From the NCBI RefSeq assembly GCF_946885855.1, contig NZ_CAMPHH010000124.1, positions 1-9,545 on the forward strand: a stretch of DNA of 9,545 bases. The letters are read 5' to 3'. This document shows, piece by piece, positions 1 through 8,361 of this stretch (its first letter is position 1; the number at the start of each line of letters is the position of its first letter). Made by a program: the position numbers and the translations under genes. Origin of the DNA: an uncultured Actinotalea sp. (lineage in GTDB: Bacteria; Actinomycetota; Actinomycetes; Actinomycetales; Cellulomonadaceae). Below the pieces are notes generated by a model. It was not told the origin of the DNA. It did no database searches and was given only the letters and a program-made list of their open reading frames with translations.

Positions 1-1549
1 GGCCCGCCGCGGGCGACGGGCCGGGAGCGGGCGACGGGCTCACCGCCTCCGCCTCCTCCTGGAGCTGGGCCATCCACCGCTCCGGCCCGGCGGCGGCGCG
101 TGCCGTCCGGGCACGCCGTGCCTGCTCCCCGACGAGGTCCCCGGCCACGTCCTGGTCCAGGTGCGGCACGCGCGGCGTGACCGGACCGGGGGTGGAGTGC
201 AGAGCGACCGTCGCGAGCCCGAGCCGGCGCTGCCACGGTCCCTGCTCCAGGCCGAGCGACTGGGTGCGCTCGTGCGGGACCACGGTCAGCCGGCGGACCA
301 GCCGACCGGTGCGGGCCAGGAGGGCCCGGTCCGTCAGTGCGAAGCCCGTCCGCCGCCACGACAACGGGTCGAGCCAGCGGGCGCTGCGCGGGCTCGTGAC
401 GAAGCCGCCGTCGGCGCCGTCGCCGCTCAGCGCGCGGTCGAGGACCGCCTGCGGGTCCCGCGTCCCCAGGTCCGGCAGGACCAGCCAGAGCGCGAGCAGC
501 GCCTCGTCGCGGTCGCCCACCGGGAGCAGCACGCTCTCGTTCTGCTGCTCGGTCACGGCGTAGCCCGCGACGTTCACCTGCACCCGCCACCAGTCCCTGC
601 GCCGCCACAGCAGCGGCTGCGTCAGGCTCACCGCCTGGACGCGGCCCGGCGGCACGGTCTGCGCGCGGGCGGACGTGAAGCCGTGGCGCAGCCGGATCCC
701 GTCCGGGGAGAGCGCCGCGCGGAAGCCGAACTCCGTGTTGAAGCGCTGGACGAGGTAGCCGACGCTGCCCAGGAGGATCGGGAACGCGGCGAACACGACC
801 CCGATCTCCCGCGTGGCCACGGCGACCACCACGACCGCCACCACCGCTGCAGCCGAGAAGAGCCCCACGCCGGACAGCAGGATCGACGCGACGAGCCGGC
901 CGGGCTGGACCGCGATGACCTCCCGCTCCGGCGCGACCGGCGCACCGATCCTGCCCGGGGTGGCGCCCCCGGCGGCCCCCGGGGCGCCGCCGGTCCCGGC
1001 CGGCCCCACGAACCCGGTCGACCCGCTCGACCCGGCGCGCTCGTACCGCACCCCCGCGGCGCTGGCGAGGATCTCGGCGCGCAGCTGCTGGGCGTCGGCC
1101 TCCCGCAGGAAGGACAGCTCGACGTTCGACCCGGTCCCGCCCGCGACCTCCACCTTGAGCTGCGCGAGGCCGAGGATCCGCGCCAGCAGCGGCTGGACCA
1201 CGTCGATCGCCTGGATCCGGTCCAGCCGCGCCGCGCGGTGCTGCCGGAAGAGGACGCCCTGGCGCAGGTGGACGGCCTCGTCCCCGATCGCGTAGCGGGT
1301 CATCCGCCAGGCGAGGGCGGAGTACGCCAGCCCGACGAGGAGCACGGCGCCCATGACGACGAGCACCGGCCACCAGCCGACGAGGTCGACCGCCTCCCGC
1401 GCCGAGGTGACGTTCGTCGAGACCTGCTGCCCGGCGACGAACAGCAGCACGACGAAGATCTTCCACCCCTTGACGACCGGGGTGACGGGGTGGAACCGCT
1501 GCCAGTCCAGGTCGCCGTCGGCCGGGGGTGCGTCGGGGGCGGCGCTCAC
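1..1549 (-). CDS. YdbT-like membrane protein with three bacterial PH domains (3' end outside window)
   Basis: I translated this frame by hand: it is open for 516 codons from a GTG at 1549 to the window edge, with no stop. Hydrophobic segments lie at about residues 28-46, 59-80, 219-246 and 250-269. Three soluble blocks look like bPH2 (DUF304/YdbT) domains, at about 82-165, 273-360 and 400-460. Each has the family pattern of a Tyr/Phe-rich strand, an 'R.G' turn and a PP/P-x-x-R-x-Q-x-[VIL] strand (for example RLDRIQAIDVVQP, VPPGRVQAVSLTQP, VPHERTQSLGLEQGP). Residues 173-196 form a Gly-x-x linker between PH1 and the second membrane pair. The tail (503-516) is Pro/Ser/Ala-rich. The start shares a GTGA overlap with the stop of the preceding PH gene, which fixes it despite a weak ribosome-binding site. 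The family's biochemical role is not established; a membrane-bound scaffold or envelope-stress role is inference. Confidence 0.87.
   Translation of the reverse strand, partial: MSAAPDAPPADGDLDWQRFHPVTPVVKGWKIFVVLLFVAGQQVSTNVTSAREAVDLVGWWPVLVVMGAVLLVGLAYSALAWRMTRYAIGDEAVHLRQGVLFRQHRAARLDRIQAIDVVQPLLARILGLAQLKVEVAGGTGSNVELSFLREADAQQLRAEILASAAGVRYERAGSSGSTGFVGPAGTGGAPGAAGGATPGRIGAPVAPEREVIAVQPGRLVASILLSGVGLFSAAAVVAVVVVAVATREIGVVFAAFPILLGSVGYLVQRFNTEFGFRAALSPDGIRLRHGFTSARAQTVPPGRVQAVSLTQPLLWRRRDWWRVQVNVAGYAVTEQQNESVLLPVGDRDEALLALWLVLPDLGTRDPQAVLDRALSGDGADGGFVTSPRSARWLDPLSWRRTGFALTDRALLARTGRLVRRLTVVPHERTQSLGLEQGPWQRRLGLATVALHSTPGPVTPRVPHLDQDVAGDLVGEQARRARTARAAAGPERWMAQLQEEAEAVSPSPAPGPSPAAG
9..39. 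repeat. Short direct repeat coding for a Pro-Ser-Pro-Ala tail
   Basis: The 13-base unit GCGGGCGACGGGC occurs at 9-21 and again at 27-39, a period of 18 bases or six codons. Read on the minus strand inside the YdbT-like gene it encodes two similar six-residue units, PSPAPG and PSPAAG. It is a low-complexity tail at the edge of the window; more copies may follow outside. Confidence 0.6.
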
Positions 1550-2034
1550 AGACCCGCCAGCCGGGCCTCGCCCCGGGCCGAGAGGCGGTCGCGCAGCCGC
1601 GCGGCCTCGTCCGGGGTCAGCCCCGGGATGACGGCGTTCGTCGACGCCGCGGCGGTGTGCAGCTGGACCTTCGCGATGCCGCCCCACCGGTCCAGCGGGC
1701 CCGCCTCGACGTCGACGAGCTGCAGGCGCCCGTACGGGACGACGACGAGCGCGCGGAAGAGGATCCCGCGGCGGATGAGGAGGTCCTCGTCACGCTCGGC
1801 GTAGCCGAGCGCGCGCACCTGGCGCGGGACGAGCACCGCCGCCCACACGCCGCTCGCGACGACGAGCGCCGGGAGGGCCCAGGTCCACGTCGCCGAGGTC
1901 AGGATCGCGATCCCCAGGGTGACCACGAGCGGGACGACCAGGCTGATCCCCGTCGAGATGAGCCGCACCGTGACCAGCCGCGGGGAGACCCGCTGCCACA
2001 CGACCCCCTGCGGGTCGAAAGGACCGTCGTTCAT
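1546..2034 (-). CDS. YdbS-like membrane protein with one bacterial PH domain
   Basis: This 162-residue protein has two adjacent membrane helices (about residues 25-46 and 52-70) followed by one bPH2 (DUF304) domain at about 74-150. The domain shows the usual order: Y78, the RRGILFR turn (88-94), then VPYGRLQLVDVEAGPLDR (99-116) and the strand KVQLHTAAA (122-130). That is the standard YdbS layout. The ATG at 2034 has a good ribosome-binding site, AAGGA at 2042-2046 with a seven-base spacer. Its TGA overlaps the GTG of the three-domain PH gene as GTGA, so translation is very likely coupled; YdbS/YdbT pairs are widespread in Gram-positive bacteria. No enzyme activity is known for the family. I infer that the two proteins form a membrane complex. 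Confidence 0.9.
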   Translation of the reverse strand: MNDGPFDPQGVVWQRVSPRLVTVRLISTGISLVVPLVVTLGIAILTSATWTWALPALVVASGVWAAVLVPRQVRALGYAERDEDLLIRRGILFRALVVVPYGRLQLVDVEAGPLDRWGGIAKVQLHTAAASTNAVIPGLTPDEAARLRDRLSARGEARLAGL

Positions 2035-2104
2035 CCGTCCATCCTTGCACCGCCGGGGGTCTGCTCCGCCCAGCCCGGGTCCCGCCCGGCGCGGGGTGGA
2101 GCTC

Positions 2105-2587
2105 TCAGAGGGCGCCCTCGGTCGCGGTGCCGCCCGGACCGTCGTCGTCGTCGCCGTCCCGGATCTCGCACCACCGCTCCGCGACCAGGCCGGCGGCCAC
2201 GAGCAGCAGGGCCCCGCCCCCGGCCACCCCGGCGGAGACGGCCACGTCCCGCCGGGCGTCGATGGCCAGGTCGCCGACGACGAGCAGCACGTGCGCGGCG
2301 TACCAGCCCGTCAGGAGGGCGCCGGTGTGCGCCGCCGCGGTGGCGAGGACCACCGTGCGGGCCGCGACGATGGGGTCGGTGCCCTTGCGGCAGCCCTCCC
2401 GGACCTGGCGCACCTGCCAGCCCAGCACGAGGACGACCGCCGCCAGCAGCGCCAGGACGACCGCGGAGAGCACCGGCACGGGCAGCACCGTCCCGCCGCG
2501 GCTCTCGACGAGCCGCAGGACGACGAGCGCGCCCGCCGCGACGACGAGCGCGACGAGCAGGAGCCGTGTCAGGGGCGTCCGGCGCAT
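2105..2587 (-). CDS. DUF3180 four-helix membrane protein
   Basis: A 160-residue, strongly hydrophobic protein with four predicted membrane helices at about residues 8-26, 36-57, 76-104 and 114-135. The third carries the DUF3180-like stretch DPIVAARTVVLATAAAHTGA followed by LLTGWY (71-96). The C-terminus is acidic (GDDDDG at 145-150) and probably cytoplasmic. The gene is the positional equivalent of M. tuberculosis Rv3605c, which also follows folK. Its ATG at 2587-2585 overlaps the folK TGA by one base (TGATG) and is preceded by GGAGG with a seven-base spacer, so I prefer it to longer in-frame starts inside folK. Function is unknown. Its constant place after folK in actinomycetes suggests a link to folate metabolism or to the following membrane genes, but nothing in the sequence shows an active site. 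Confidence 0.88.
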   Translation of the reverse strand: MRRTPLTRLLLVALVVAAGALVVLRLVESRGGTVLPVPVLSAVVLALLAAVVLVLGWQVRQVREGCRKGTDPIVAARTVVLATAAAHTGALLTGWYAAHVLLVVGDLAIDARRDVAVSAGVAGGGALLLVAAGLVAERWCEIRDGDDDDGPGGTATEGAL

Positions 2588-3855
2588 CAGCCGGCCTCCG
2601 GCGCGGCCCACCAGTCCAGGGCCATCCACCGGATGCCGTCGCGGTCGGGGGCGGTGCGCGCGAGCAGCGCGACGGGGCCACCGCCCAGCCCGGGCAGCAC
2701 GGCGTCGGGCGCGATCTCCGCCCACGGCTGCAGGACGAACGCCCGCTCGTGCGCCCGCGGGTGGGGCAGCTCGAGGTCGTCGGTCACCGCCAGCGTCGAG
2801 CCGTGCAGGACGATGTCGATGTCGACGGTCCGCGGCCCCCACCGGACGAGCCGCTCCCGTCCGTGCCCCGCCTCGATCGCCTGGCACGCGCGCAGCAGCG
2901 CGCGGGGGGCGAGCGTCGTCCGGCCGATGACGACCGCGTTGAGGTAGTCCGGCTGCTCGGGACCGCCCACGGGGGCCGTCCGGACCAGCGGCGACACGGC
3001 CGTGAGCTCGAGGCCCTCGAGGCCGGCCAGCTCGTGCAGCACCTCGCGGAGCGTCTCCTCGCTCGCGCCGAGGTTCGAGCCGAGCGCGAGCACCACCTCG
3101 ACCGGCTCCGCGGGCGGGACGTCCAGGTGGTCCCCCGGCTCGTCCGCGACCGCCACCGACGGCGGCGCGGGCGGCGCCGCCGGGCCGGCCCCGGCGTGGG
3201 GTCCGTCCTCGAGGACCGGCACCTGAACCGTGGCGAGGACGTCGGCCACGGCGACGGGCGCAGGAGGGCCGCCCACCACGGTCGCGAAGGGCGGCCCGCC
3301 CACGACGGCGACCGGCCCACCGGGCTGCTCCGCGCCCTCGCCGTCCGCCGACGGCGCCGCGGCGTGCCGCCCGGGGCGGCGGCCGACGACGGGCGGCCGG
3401 GTCCGGCTGCGGTGGATCTCGACCGTGACGTCCGTGAACGGCACGGGGATCGGCGCCTGCGGCTTGTGCAGCACGACGTCCACGGCGCGGACCGCAGGGG
3501 TCTCCAGGACGACGGCGGCGACGCGCTCGGCGACCGTCTCGATGAGGTCGACGGGCTCGCCCGCGAGGACGGCGGCGACGTCGGACGCGACGGCGCCGTA
3601 GTCGACCGTGAGCTCGAGCCGGTCCTCCGCGGCCGCCGGCCGCGTGTCGACGTGCAGGACGACGTCGGCGACGAACGTCTGCCCGTCCCGGCGCTCGTGC
3701 TCGAAGACGCCGTGGTAGCCGGTCGCGCTGATGCCGGAGATCCGGATCCGGTCGGCGCCGTCCCCGTCCGGCGCGAGGTGCCCGCCCGCCTCCCGGTCGT
3801 CGGCGGCGCGCACCCAGTCCGTCGTCGCACCCGTCGCGTCGCTCACCTCGTGCAC
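2587..3855 (-). CDS. folB-folK: Bifunctional dihydroneopterin aldolase / HPPK (FolB-FolK fusion)
   Basis: One 422-residue frame carries two folate enzymes. FolB (about residues 36-150) cleaves 7,8-dihydroneopterin to 6-hydroxymethyl-dihydropterin and glycolaldehyde. Aligned by eye with the S. aureus enzyme, its active-site residues are present: E54 in the GYHGVFEHE block, Y86, E106 in LIETVAERV and K131 in LHKPQAPIP. FolK (about 252-400) pyrophosphorylates that product with ATP. It has the VVLALGSNLG start, SPLVRTAPVGGPEQPDYLNAVV-type substrate loop (288-309), the metal-binding pair D345/D347 in RTVDIDIVL and the LPHPRAHERAFVL block. Between them lies a Pro/Gly/Ala/Val-rich linker of about 100 residues. 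Both domains appear intact, so the enzymes probably act in sequence on one chain. The GTG at 3855 is preceded by GGAGG at 3861-3865 with a five-base spacer; a GTG at 3846 is less well placed. The gene lies 52 bases after folP. Confidence 0.95.
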   Translation of the reverse strand: MHEVSDATGATTDWVRAADDREAGGHLAPDGDGADRIRISGISATGYHGVFEHERRDGQTFVADVVLHVDTRPAAAEDRLELTVDYGAVASDVAAVLAGEPVDLIETVAERVAAVVLETPAVRAVDVVLHKPQAPIPVPFTDVTVEIHRSRTRPPVVGRRPGRHAAAPSADGEGAEQPGGPVAVVGGPPFATVVGGPPAPVAVADVLATVQVPVLEDGPHAGAGPAAPPAPPSVAVADEPGDHLDVPPAEPVEVVLALGSNLGASEETLREVLHELAGLEGLELTAVSPLVRTAPVGGPEQPDYLNAVVIGRTTLAPRALLRACQAIEAGHGRERLVRWGPRTVDIDIVLHGSTLAVTDDLELPHPRAHERAFVLQPWAEIAPDAVLPGLGGGPVALLARTAPDRDGIRWMALDWWAAPEAG

Positions 3856-3860
3856 CGCTG

Positions 3861-3865
3861 CCTCC
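3861..3865 (-). promoter_or_regulatory. Ribosome-binding site deciding the folB-folK start
   Basis: The minus strand reads GGAGG here, five bases before the GTG at 3855 and 14 bases before the next in-frame GTG at 3846. This spacing favours the upstream GTG. Confidence 0.6.
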
Positions 3866-3907
3866 GTCCCTCCGTGCCGCTCCTGCTGCCTCGCCCGCCC
3901 GGACCGG

Positions 3908-4858
3908 TCACCGGAGGACCTCCCGCGACCGGTCCGCGGGTCCGGCGCCCGCCCGCCGGGCGGCGCTCCACGCGGCCGCCACCCGCACCGCGTCGGCCGA
4001 CGGCGCGACGTCGTGGACCCGCACGCACCACGCTCCCGCGGCGGCGGCGAGGGCGCTCACGGCCGCCGTCGCGGCGTCGCGCCGCTCGGGGGGCGCGGGC
4101 TCGCGGTCGGGACCGGCCAGGAGGTGGCCGAGGAAGCGTTTGCGCGACGCCCCGACCAGCACCGGGCGGCCGAGCGCGAGGAGGGCGTCGAGGTGCGCGA
4201 GCAGGGGCCAGTTGTCGCTGCCGGGCTTGGCGAAGCCCAGCCCGGGGTCGAGCACGACCTGCTCGGGCCGCACCCCCGCCCCGACCAGGGCGTCCACCCG
4301 GGCGGCGAGCTCGTCGCGGACGTCCGTCACGACGTCGTCGTAGGTGGCCAGCGCGTCCATGACGTCGGCGTGACCCCGCCAGTGCATCGCCACGTAGACG
4401 ACGCCCGTCGCGGCGACCACGCCCGCCATCGCGGGGTCCGCGAGGCCTCCGGAGACGTCGTTGACGAGCGCCGCCCCGGCGTCGACCGCCGCAGCGGCGA
4501 CCTCCGCGCGCGTGGTGTCGACGCTCACGACGGCGCCCGCCCGGACCAGCTCGGTGACGACGGGCAGGACGCGAGCCCGCTCCTGCTCCACCGGGACCCG
4601 TGCCGCGCCGGGACGGGTCGACTCGCCCCCGACGTCGAGGACGTCGGCGCCGTCCCGGAGCAGCTGCAGCCCGTGCGCCACCGCGGCGCCCGGCTCGAAC
4701 CAGCGGCCACCGTCGCTGAAGGAGTCGGGCGTGACGTTGACGACGCCCATGACCAGCGTGCGCCGGGCGGCCGCCTCGCGCAGCGCCGTCGGCAGCGGCT
4801 CCGGGCACGGACCGGCCGGCGGGCCACCGGGCGCGGTGGACGTCGTCGTCGGGGGCAC
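3908..4858 (-). CDS. folP: Dihydropteroate synthase
   Basis: This TIM-barrel enzyme condenses 6-hydroxymethyl-dihydropterin pyrophosphate with p-aminobenzoate to give dihydropteroate; it is the sulfonamide target. The 316-residue protein has the expected signatures in order: MGVVNVTPDSFSDGG (37-51) with N41, DVGGESTRPGA (75-85), SVDTTRAEV with D114 (112-120), LVNDVSGG with N133, LDPGLGFAKPG (203-213), GASRKRFLG with K240 (236-244) and RVHDV (280-284). The order and residues are those of an active FolP1-type enzyme rather than the FolP2 paralogue. The GTG start at 4858 lies 21 bases after the folE stop and has only a weak ribosome-binding site (CTAGG), so translation probably depends on coupling with folE. 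Residues 1-33 before the conserved core are Pro/Thr-rich. Slightly longer than the usual 270-290 residues because of both tails. Confidence 0.96.
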   Translation of the reverse strand: MPPTTTSTAPGGPPAGPCPEPLPTALREAAARRTLVMGVVNVTPDSFSDGGRWFEPGAAVAHGLQLLRDGADVLDVGGESTRPGAARVPVEQERARVLPVVTELVRAGAVVSVDTTRAEVAAAAVDAGAALVNDVSGGLADPAMAGVVAATGVVYVAMHWRGHADVMDALATYDDVVTDVRDELAARVDALVGAGVRPEQVVLDPGLGFAKPGSDNWPLLAHLDALLALGRPVLVGASRKRFLGHLLAGPDREPAPPERRDAATAAVSALAAAAGAWCVRVHDVAPSADAVRVAAAWSAARRAGAGPADRSREVLR

Positions 4859-4878
4859 CGGCTCAGCCTAGGGGCGCG

Positions 4879-5457
4879 TCAGCGGCCGAGGATGAGGCTC
4901 ATGGCCTCGGCCCGCGTGGCCCCGTCGCGCATCTGCCCGCGCACCGCGGAGGTCAGCGTGTTGGACCCGGGCTTGCGGACGCCGCGCATCGACATGCACA
5001 GGTGCTCGCACTGGAGCACGACGATGACGCCCTTGGGCCGCAGGACCTCGACGAGGGTGTCGGCGATCTGGGTGGTGAGCCGCTCCTGCACCTGCGGACG
5101 GCGCGCGAACACCTCGACGAGCCGGGCCAGCTTCGACAGGCCCGTGACGCGACCGTCGTCCCCGGGGATGTAGCCGACGTGCGCGACCCCGTGGAAGGGC
5201 ACGAGGTGGTGCTCGCACGTCGAGTAGACCTCGATGTCCTTGACCAGGACCATCTCGTCGTGGCCGCCGATGTCGAAGGTCACCTTGAGCACGTCGCGCG
5301 GGTCCTGGTGCAGGCCCGCGAAGACCTCTGCGTACGCGCGGGCGACGCGCGCCGGGGTGTCCCGCAGACCGTCGCGGTCCGGGTCCTCGCCCACCGCGAG
5401 CAGGAGCTCGCGCACGGCGCGCTCGGCGCGCTCGGCGTCGTAGGTCACGGGGGTCAT
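4879..5457 (-). CDS. folE: GTP cyclohydrolase I
   Basis: FolE opens the pathway by converting GTP to dihydroneopterin triphosphate plus formate, as a homodecamer with one zinc per subunit. The 192-residue form has the zinc ligands C81 and H84 in [10 protein letters not shown] and C154 in EHLCMSMRG, the [20 protein letters not shown] block (106-125) and the C-terminal [14 protein letters not shown] (161-174). It is full length for the family. The frame is open to a GTG at 5520, one base after the ftsH stop, but that GTG has no ribosome-binding site. AGGAG at 5464-5468 lies six bases before the ATG at 5457, so I chose this start; an ATG at 5463 is also possible. The longer form would add 21 acidic, poorly conserved-looking residues. 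Co-transcription with ftsH and folP is likely. Confidence 0.95.
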   Translation of the reverse strand: MTPVTYDAERAERAVRELLLAVGEDPDRDGLRDTPARVARAYAEVFAGLHQDPRDVLKVTFDIGGHDEMVLVKDIEVYSTCEHHLVPFHGVAHVGYIPGDDGRVTGLSKLARLVEVFARRPQVQERLTTQIADTLVEVLRPKGVIVVLQCEHLCMSMRGVRKPGSNTLTSAVRGQMRDGATRAEAMSLILGR

Positions 5458-5463
5458 CGACAT

Positions 5464-5470
5464 CTCCTCT
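5464..5470 (-). promoter_or_regulatory. Ribosome-binding site deciding the folE start
   Basis: AGAGGAG on the minus strand touches the ATG at 5463 and is six bases from the ATG at 5457. The second distance is the normal one, which supports the shorter FolE. Confidence 0.6.
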
Positions 5471-5521
5471 TCGCTGGTCGTCCCCCCCGGGAGCGGGATC
5501 TCGTCCGCGGTGTGCGCCACC

Positions 5522-7549
<2,028 letters not shown>

Positions 7550-7600
7550 GGGCAGCGGGCGGAGCCCTCGTCCCTCCAGGTCGCAGGATGATCTGGGGGC

Positions 7601-7630
7601 ACGCTACCCGTTCGACCCTGGGAAACCCCC
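7601..7630 (-). promoter_or_regulatory. Candidate promoter of ftsH and the folate operon
   Basis: On the minus strand TAGCGT at 7606-7601 fits the actinomycete -10 pattern TANNNT. The -35 position, about 17 bases upstream, falls on GGGGTT inside the dyad and is a poor match to TTGACA. A start near 7594 would give a leader of about 45 bases before the ftsH ATG. This is a weak call based on one hexamer and the size of the gap. Confidence 0.3.
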
Positions 7631-7646
7631 GGGTGTTCGCCCAGGG
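7616..7646. promoter_or_regulatory. Imperfect dyad upstream of ftsH, possible operator
   Basis: Perfect 7-base arms CCCTGGG (7616-7622) and CCCAGGG (7640-7646) flank an inner near-palindrome AAC-C-CCCGGG-T-GTT (7624-7637, one mismatched pair) with almost the same centre. The element overlaps the expected -35 region of the candidate ftsH promoter, the usual place for a repressor or activator site. It could instead form an RNA hairpin for transcripts reading out of hpt; no T-run follows on the minus strand. Confidence 0.45.
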
Positions 7647-7710
7647 CAGGACTGCATCCGCGGAGGGCGCGACGGCCGTAGTGCGGGGGCGGCCGAGCCG
7701 TGTCGCCGGG

Positions 7711-7732
7711 CCTGCCGGTGGACCTGCCGGTG
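7711..7732. repeat. 10-base direct repeat, period 12
   Basis: CCTGCCGGTG occurs at 7711-7720 and 7723-7732, separated by GA. It lies about 70 bases upstream of the dyad on the transcription side. It could be a pair of protein-binding half-sites on one face of the helix, or chance in GC-rich DNA. Confidence 0.55.
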
Positions 7733-7783
7733 TTCCCGTCGGCCTCGCTCTCGACCCCTCGGCCGCCCCCCGGCGCGACGGCC

Positions 7784-7802
7784 GCCGCCCGTCCCGGGCG
7801 GC
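7784..7802 (-). terminator. Candidate hairpin terminator after hpt
   Basis: An 8-base perfect stem, GCCGCCCG (7784-7791) against CGGGCGGC (7795-7802), with a three-base loop, begins four bases after the hpt stop. It has no T-run on the minus strand, so it would be a non-canonical or partial terminator, or only a stabilising 3' structure. In DNA this GC-rich some such stems arise by chance. Confidence 0.35.
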
Positions 7803-7806
7803 CGCG

Positions 7807-8361
7807 TCAGTCGCTGTAGACGTGCGGCGCCAGGGTGCCGACGAACGGCAGGTTGCGGTACTTCTCGGCGTAGTCGAGGCCGTAGCCGACGACGAACTCC
7901 GTCGGGATGTCGAAGCCGACGTAGCGCACCTCGACGTCGACCTTGGCCGCCTCGGGCTTGCGCAGGAGGGTCGCGATCTCCACGGAGGCCGCGCCGCGGG
8001 TGCGCAGGTTCGACAGGAGCCAGGACAGGGTCAGGCCCGAGTCGATGATGTCCTCGACGATGAGGACGTGCCGGCCCGTGAGGTCCGTGTCGAGGTCCTT
8101 GAGGATCCGCACGACGCCGGAGGACGTGGTGCCGGCCCCGTACGAGGACACCGCCATCCAGTCCATCTCGACGGGGCAGTGCAGCCGGCGCGCGAGGTCC
8201 GCCATGACCATGACGGCGCCCTTGAGGACGCCGACGAGCAGCAGGTCCCGGCCGGCGTAGTCCGCGTCGATCTCCCCGGCCAGCGCGTCCAGGCGCGCAC
8301 CGATCTCCTCCTCGGTCAGGAGCACCCGCTCGAGGTCCTGTCCCATGTCAGCCGCGTCCAC
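7807..8361 (-). CDS. hpt: Hypoxanthine phosphoribosyltransferase
   Basis: This purine-salvage enzyme joins hypoxanthine (and usually guanine) to PRPP, giving IMP or GMP. In the 184-residue form, [12 protein letters not shown] (45-56) holds the pyrophosphate-binding LKG loop, [11 protein letters not shown] (72-82) the flexible active-site loop, [14 protein letters not shown] (99-112) the PRPP-binding motif with E103 and D104, and K140 with [22 protein letters not shown] (148-169) the base-binding region. Length and motifs are normal. I chose the GTG at 8361 because GGAG at 8370-8373 lies eight bases before it and the resulting VDAADMG start matches actinomycete relatives as I remember them. 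An ATG at 8388 would add nine residues, and an ATG at 8346 would remove five. With this start the gene overlaps the end of tilS by 14 bases, so the two are probably translated together. Confidence 0.96.
   Translation of the reverse strand: MDAADMGQDLERVLLTEEEIGARLDALAGEIDADYAGRDLLLVGVLKGAVMVMADLARRLHCPVEMDWMAVSSYGAGTTSSGVVRILKDLDTDLTGRHVLIVEDIIDSGLTLSWLLSNLRTRGAASVEIATLLRKPEAAKVDVEVRYVGFDIPTEFVVGYGLDYAEKYRNLPFVGTLAPHVYSD

Larger units (their letters stand above)
7550..7806 (-). other. Intergenic region between hpt and ftsH
   Basis: This is the largest gap in the window. In transcription order it holds a GC hairpin just after the hpt stop (7802-7784), a 10-base tandem repeat (7732-7711), a dyad (7646-7616), a TANNNT -10 candidate (7606-7601) and an untranslated leader to the ftsH ATG. 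I found no small gene with a believable ribosome-binding site. The contents suggest that ftsH and the folate genes start from a promoter of their own. Confidence 0.6.

Noticed and set aside
2035..2104. Possible terminator between DUF3180 and the PH genes (CCCGC-CCGGC-GCGGG at 2081-2095)
   Set aside because: The stem is only five bases with no T-run, and a 70-base gap is compatible with one transcript. Not strong enough to call.
2588..2887. Longer start for the DUF3180 gene, inside folK
   Set aside because: The extra residues are Arg/Ala-rich out-of-frame FolK sequence. The ATG at 2587 has a well-spaced GGAGG and begins a hydrophobic N-terminus typical of the family.
3856..3907. Promoter or small gene in the folP-folB gap
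   Set aside because: The 52 bases hold a Shine-Dalgarno but no TANNNT box at a sensible place and no separate coding frame.
1528..4362. 944-codon open frame on the plus strand, with other long plus-strand frames at 161-1804, 5510-7591 and 7588-8472
   Set aside because: They lie opposite genes with clear family motifs, are dominated by Arg, Pro, Gly and Ala, and show no recognisable domain. Long antisense frames are expected in DNA this GC-rich.
3843..4808. Second minus-strand frame over folP
   Set aside because: Its Arg/Ala/Gly-rich product is a shifted reading of folP; the FolP frame carries all the motifs.
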